Shown in pieces: positions 61,819-64,000 of a stretch of 64,000 bases of DNA (position 1 is its first letter; each line of letters starts with the position of its first letter). The notes below the pieces were generated by a model. That model was not told the origin of the DNA. It saw nothing but the letters and a program-made list of their open reading frames with translations, and did not search any database. Position numbers and translations under genes: made by a program. Origin of the DNA: Pseudomonas cichorii (GTDB lineage: Bacteria > Pseudomonadota > Gammaproteobacteria > Pseudomonadales > Pseudomonadaceae); NCBI RefSeq assembly GCF_003700275.1, contig NZ_RBRE01000085.1, positions 80,635 through 144,634 on the forward strand, in the 5' to 3' direction.

Positions 61819-63494
61819 GAAGGGTTGGCGCCACGGCTGGGGACGGAAGGTGAAGTAACGGGCGAAGCAGGCGTCGATGCAATCGGTCGGGTGGTCATTT
61901 TCAGCCAGAGTACACGGGCCGAGATCCAGATCATCGTCAGTACGGCGATCACTGCAATCAACATGAATACATCGTTGTAGGCCAGGACGTTGGCCTCACG
62001 GGTCGCCAGGGTCGACAGCGAGCGAATGCCCTGGGTATTGCGCAACGCGGGGTCGGCAATCACCGAGGCGTAACTGCCTCCTGCGCTTTGCAAACGGGAC
62101 TGCACCAACGGGTTGAGCAGGGTCAGGTGTTCGACGAGATGACTGGAGTGAAACTTCTCCCGCACGATCTGGAAAGTGCCCAGCGCCGCAGAGCCGATCA
62201 GCCCGCCAATGTTCTGGGTAATCCCGAACAGCACGGAAAAACTCACCATGTTGCGCGGGTTGGCGATCACGCCGCTGATCCCCAGTACCAGCGTCGGCCC
62301 GAGAAAGAAGGTGCCGCCGAATGCCAGCAGGAACTGGCTGAAGTACATGTTTGATTGCCGGGTCAGGCTGGTGGAACCGCTGTCCATCCAGGCACCGACG
62401 GCCATCATCGCCAGGGAAATCAGCAAGGGCTTGATCAGGTGCGCCGGATTGATGGTCAAGGCACTGACCGCCAACCCGGCAATGCTGCCCAAAAGCATGA
62501 CCAGATACAGACTGTGAAGCTGCTCGCTGCCCATGTTCAGGGTCTGCAGAAAACCTACGGCGCCGACAGACTGTTCGGACAGCACGATACGAAACAGGAT
62601 CACTGCCAGGCCAAGGCGCAGGATCGCCCCGCTGCCCAGCCAGCGGGTAATCAGCAAGGGGTTGCTGCGGTTGTGCTCAATGGCCAGCCCGGCGCAGATC
62701 AGGGCGATGGACGCGGCCGATGCAATACCGATCCAAGGCGCCTCCAGCCACCACTCAATGCGCCCCAGCGACAACACCGCACACAACAGGGCAAAGCCGG
62801 TGGCCAGCAGGCCAAAGGTCAGGAAATCGAGTTTCTCGAAAGCCTTGAAGCGGTCACCGGGTGGCAGCTTGAGCATCAGCACACAGCCCAGCGACAACAG
62901 CGCCATGCCCAGCTCGAACAGATACAGGCCACGCCACTCGGCGATCTGCAACAGGTCTTCGGACACCAGCCGTGCCAGTGGTGTGGCCAGCTGCGCCGTA
63001 CCCAGCCCGAGCACCAGGGCCTTGAGTCGCCACTTCTGGGGGAAGGCCTGGATCATGTAATACAGCCCGAGGGTACTGAGCGCAGCCCCGACCATGCCGT
63101 GCGCGGCCCGCACCGCAACCGCCGACTCGATGTCATTGACGAACAGATGGGCCAGGGTCACCAGCGCATACAGCACCAGAAACAATTCGGTGAACGCACG
63201 CAAACCGAACTGCTGGCGAAACTTCACCAACAGCAGGTTCATCGACACGTTGGTCATGATGTAGGCCGCCGGCAACCAGGCGATGTCCGCCGAGGTCGCA
63301 CCCAGTGCACCCTGCAAATATGGCAGGTTGGCCACTACCAGCGCGTTGCCCAGGCCACCGGTCAAGGCAACGATCACCCCCACCAGCGCGAAGGCCCAAC
63401 GTCTGGCCGTCGGGTGCAACGGCGTGGACGGCGAGCCCGGCATTGTCGGTCGCTCGTGAGGCTCCCATTGGCGGGGGGCGTATTTGTCTTTCAT
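61815..63494 (-). CDS. DHA2-type (EmrB-like) MFS drug transporter
   Basis: A 559-residue transporter with about fourteen hydrophobic segments after a 30-residue cytoplasmic start. VIVALTGGLGNALVVANLPY, the AYIMTNVSMNLLLVKFRQQF segment after helix 2, and FLGPTLVLGISGVIANPRN fit the DHA2 family. It is translated just before, and coupled to, the membrane fusion protein. Probable export of toxic compounds; the substrate is unknown. Confidence 0.92.
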   Translation of the reverse strand: MKDKYAPRQWEPHERPTMPGSPSTPLHPTARRWAFALVGVIVALTGGLGNALVVANLPYLQGALGATSADIAWLPAAYIMTNVSMNLLLVKFRQQFGLRAFTELFLVLYALVTLAHLFVNDIESAVAVRAAHGMVGAALSTLGLYYMIQAFPQKWRLKALVLGLGTAQLATPLARLVSEDLLQIAEWRGLYLFELGMALLSLGCVLMLKLPPGDRFKAFEKLDFLTFGLLATGFALLCAVLSLGRIEWWLEAPWIGIASAASIALICAGLAIEHNRSNPLLITRWLGSGAILRLGLAVILFRIVLSEQSVGAVGFLQTLNMGSEQLHSLYLVMLLGSIAGLAVSALTINPAHLIKPLLISLAMMAVGAWMDSGSTSLTRQSNMYFSQFLLAFGGTFFLGPTLVLGISGVIANPRNMVSFSVLFGITQNIGGLIGSAALGTFQIVREKFHSSHLVEHLTLLNPLVQSRLQSAGGSYASVIADPALRNTQGIRSLSTLATREANVLAYNDVFMLIAVIAVLTMIWISARVLWLKMTTRPIASTPASPVTSPSVPSRGANPS

Positions 63495-63523
63495 GGATTC
63501 CTTTCTGCTTTCCCCGGTTTCAG

Positions 63524-63548
63524 GTGTAGGAGCCGATTTATTCGCGAA
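63524..63548. repeat. REP half-site upstream of the efflux operon
   Basis: GTAGGAGCCGATTTATTCGC is a single half of the main REP type, within the region between the efflux operon and the next divergent gene. Confidence 0.6.
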
Positions 63549-63686
63549 AAATCCACACCGTCGCTGGAAAATTGCAACGTCAGTCTATGCTTAAGCGCAA
63601 TTTTGCTTTGCTCATCAGCGCTGCTAGGATCTGCCTCACGCTAAAAATAACAATTAAAAGAAGAGCAAACGAACAAGGAGTTCAGT

Positions 63687-64000
63687 ATGAGTTCACAGGC
63701 TTCACCCGCTCCCTCGGCTCACAAGCCCAGCCAGAAACCGGTTCTGGTGGAGGTGCGCAACCATATCGGTCATCTCACTCTGAATCGCCCCGCCAGCCTG
63801 AACGCTATCGATCTGGACATGATCCGTACCCTGCAACGCCAGCTCGATGCATGGGCCGAAGATCCCATGATCTATGCCGTCGTCTTGCGCGGTGCTGGCA
63901 ACAAGGCATTTTGTGCCGGTGGCGATATTCGTTCGCTGTATGACAGCTACAAGAGCGACAAGAGCCAGCACCAGACCTTCTTCGTCGAAGAGTATGCACT
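63687..64000 (+). CDS. Enoyl-CoA hydratase/isomerase family, probable 3-hydroxyisobutyryl-CoA hydrolase (3' end outside window)
   Basis: The first 104 codons of a crotonase-fold protein that continues past the window. VEVRNHIGHLTLNRPASLNA is the usual N-terminus, and AFCAGGDIRSLYDS with FFVEEYAL is the form found in 3-hydroxyisobutyryl-CoA hydrolases of valine breakdown. An AAGGAG ribosome site lies seven bases before the ATG. Divergent from the efflux operon. Confidence 0.85.
   Translation, partial: MSSQASPAPSAHKPSQKPVLVEVRNHIGHLTLNRPASLNAIDLDMIRTLQRQLDAWAEDPMIYAVVLRGAGNKAFCAGGDIRSLYDSYKSDKSQHQTFFVEEYA

Overview
The window is a stretch of Pseudomonas chromosome. Support comes from the gene order ccoGHIS-hemN-anr-apt-recR-ybaB-dnaX, then GntR-smc-zipA-ligA beside xdhABC-guaD, the high-GC core genes, and many short Pseudomonas-type REP palindromes built on a GCGAATGAATTCGC core. 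A true ACC deaminase gene and the general style would suit a plant-associated member of the syringae/fluorescens lineages, but species cannot be read from the sequence alone.

Layout. 1-5.0 kb: assembly genes of the cbb3 cytochrome oxidase (ccoG partial, ccoH, ccoI, ccoS) and a TauE/SafE-like membrane protein. 5.0-8.4 kb: hemN behind a perfect ANR/FNR box, a small coiled-coil protein gene, anr and apt. 8.5-11.8 kb: recR, ybaB and dnaX on the minus strand. 11.9-27.1 kb: an accessory block lying between dnaX and the 4.5S RNA gene ffs, which I recall as near neighbours in other Pseudomonas. It carries (a) a two-gene unit of a class I lysyl-tRNA-synthetase/aldehyde-dehydrogenase fusion plus an MFS exporter; (b) a periplasmic binding protein, a Tat-exported acid phosphatase and a T7-lysozyme-like amidase; (c) a second copy of the small coiled-coil protein; (d) a type VI secretion cargo module (PAAR protein, lipase, lipoprotein) with a second lipoprotein and a broken PAAR tail; (e) a group II intron remnant; (f) an AT-rich pair, a NACHT NTPase and a small membrane protein, that looks like phage defence.

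27.2-37.1 kb: core again on the minus strand: ffs, a zinc metallopeptidase, ligA (split by an apparent 17-nt deletion), zipA, smc and a GntR regulator. A folded leader RNA precedes a small DUF6124-like gene on the plus strand. 37.4-50.8 kb: a complete purine catabolic cluster that takes guanine and xanthine to glyoxylate and urea (guaD, xdhABC, puuD, uraH, uraD, puuE, alc, allA). It has two GntR regulators, recognisable operator palindromes, sigma-54-like promoters and a Tsx/OmpK-like outer-membrane channel. 50.9-64 kb: envelope and lifestyle genes: a histidine phosphatase, a PAP2 phosphatase, DUF808, an Lrp-type regulator divergent from acdS, a TetR regulator, a Cache-type chemoreceptor, an aldo/keto reductase, a ZntB-like transporter, an EmrAB-type pump and the start of a 3-hydroxyisobutyryl-CoA hydrolase gene.

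The most novel element is the 971-residue synthetase/dehydrogenase fusion at 12422-15337. Its synthetase half keeps the HIGH- and KMSKS-type signatures but has Ser in place of the two Cys expected at the zinc site. Its dehydrogenase half keeps the catalytic Cys but appears to lack the general-base Glu, as in enzymes that reduce activated acyl groups. With an exporter directly downstream, it looks like an uncharacterised pathway that activates lysine (or an analogue), reduces it to an aldehyde and exports a product. Other notable items are REP palindromes translated into the ends of CcoI and XdhB, the ligA lesion, and the leader RNA capped by UUCG and GNRA tetraloops.
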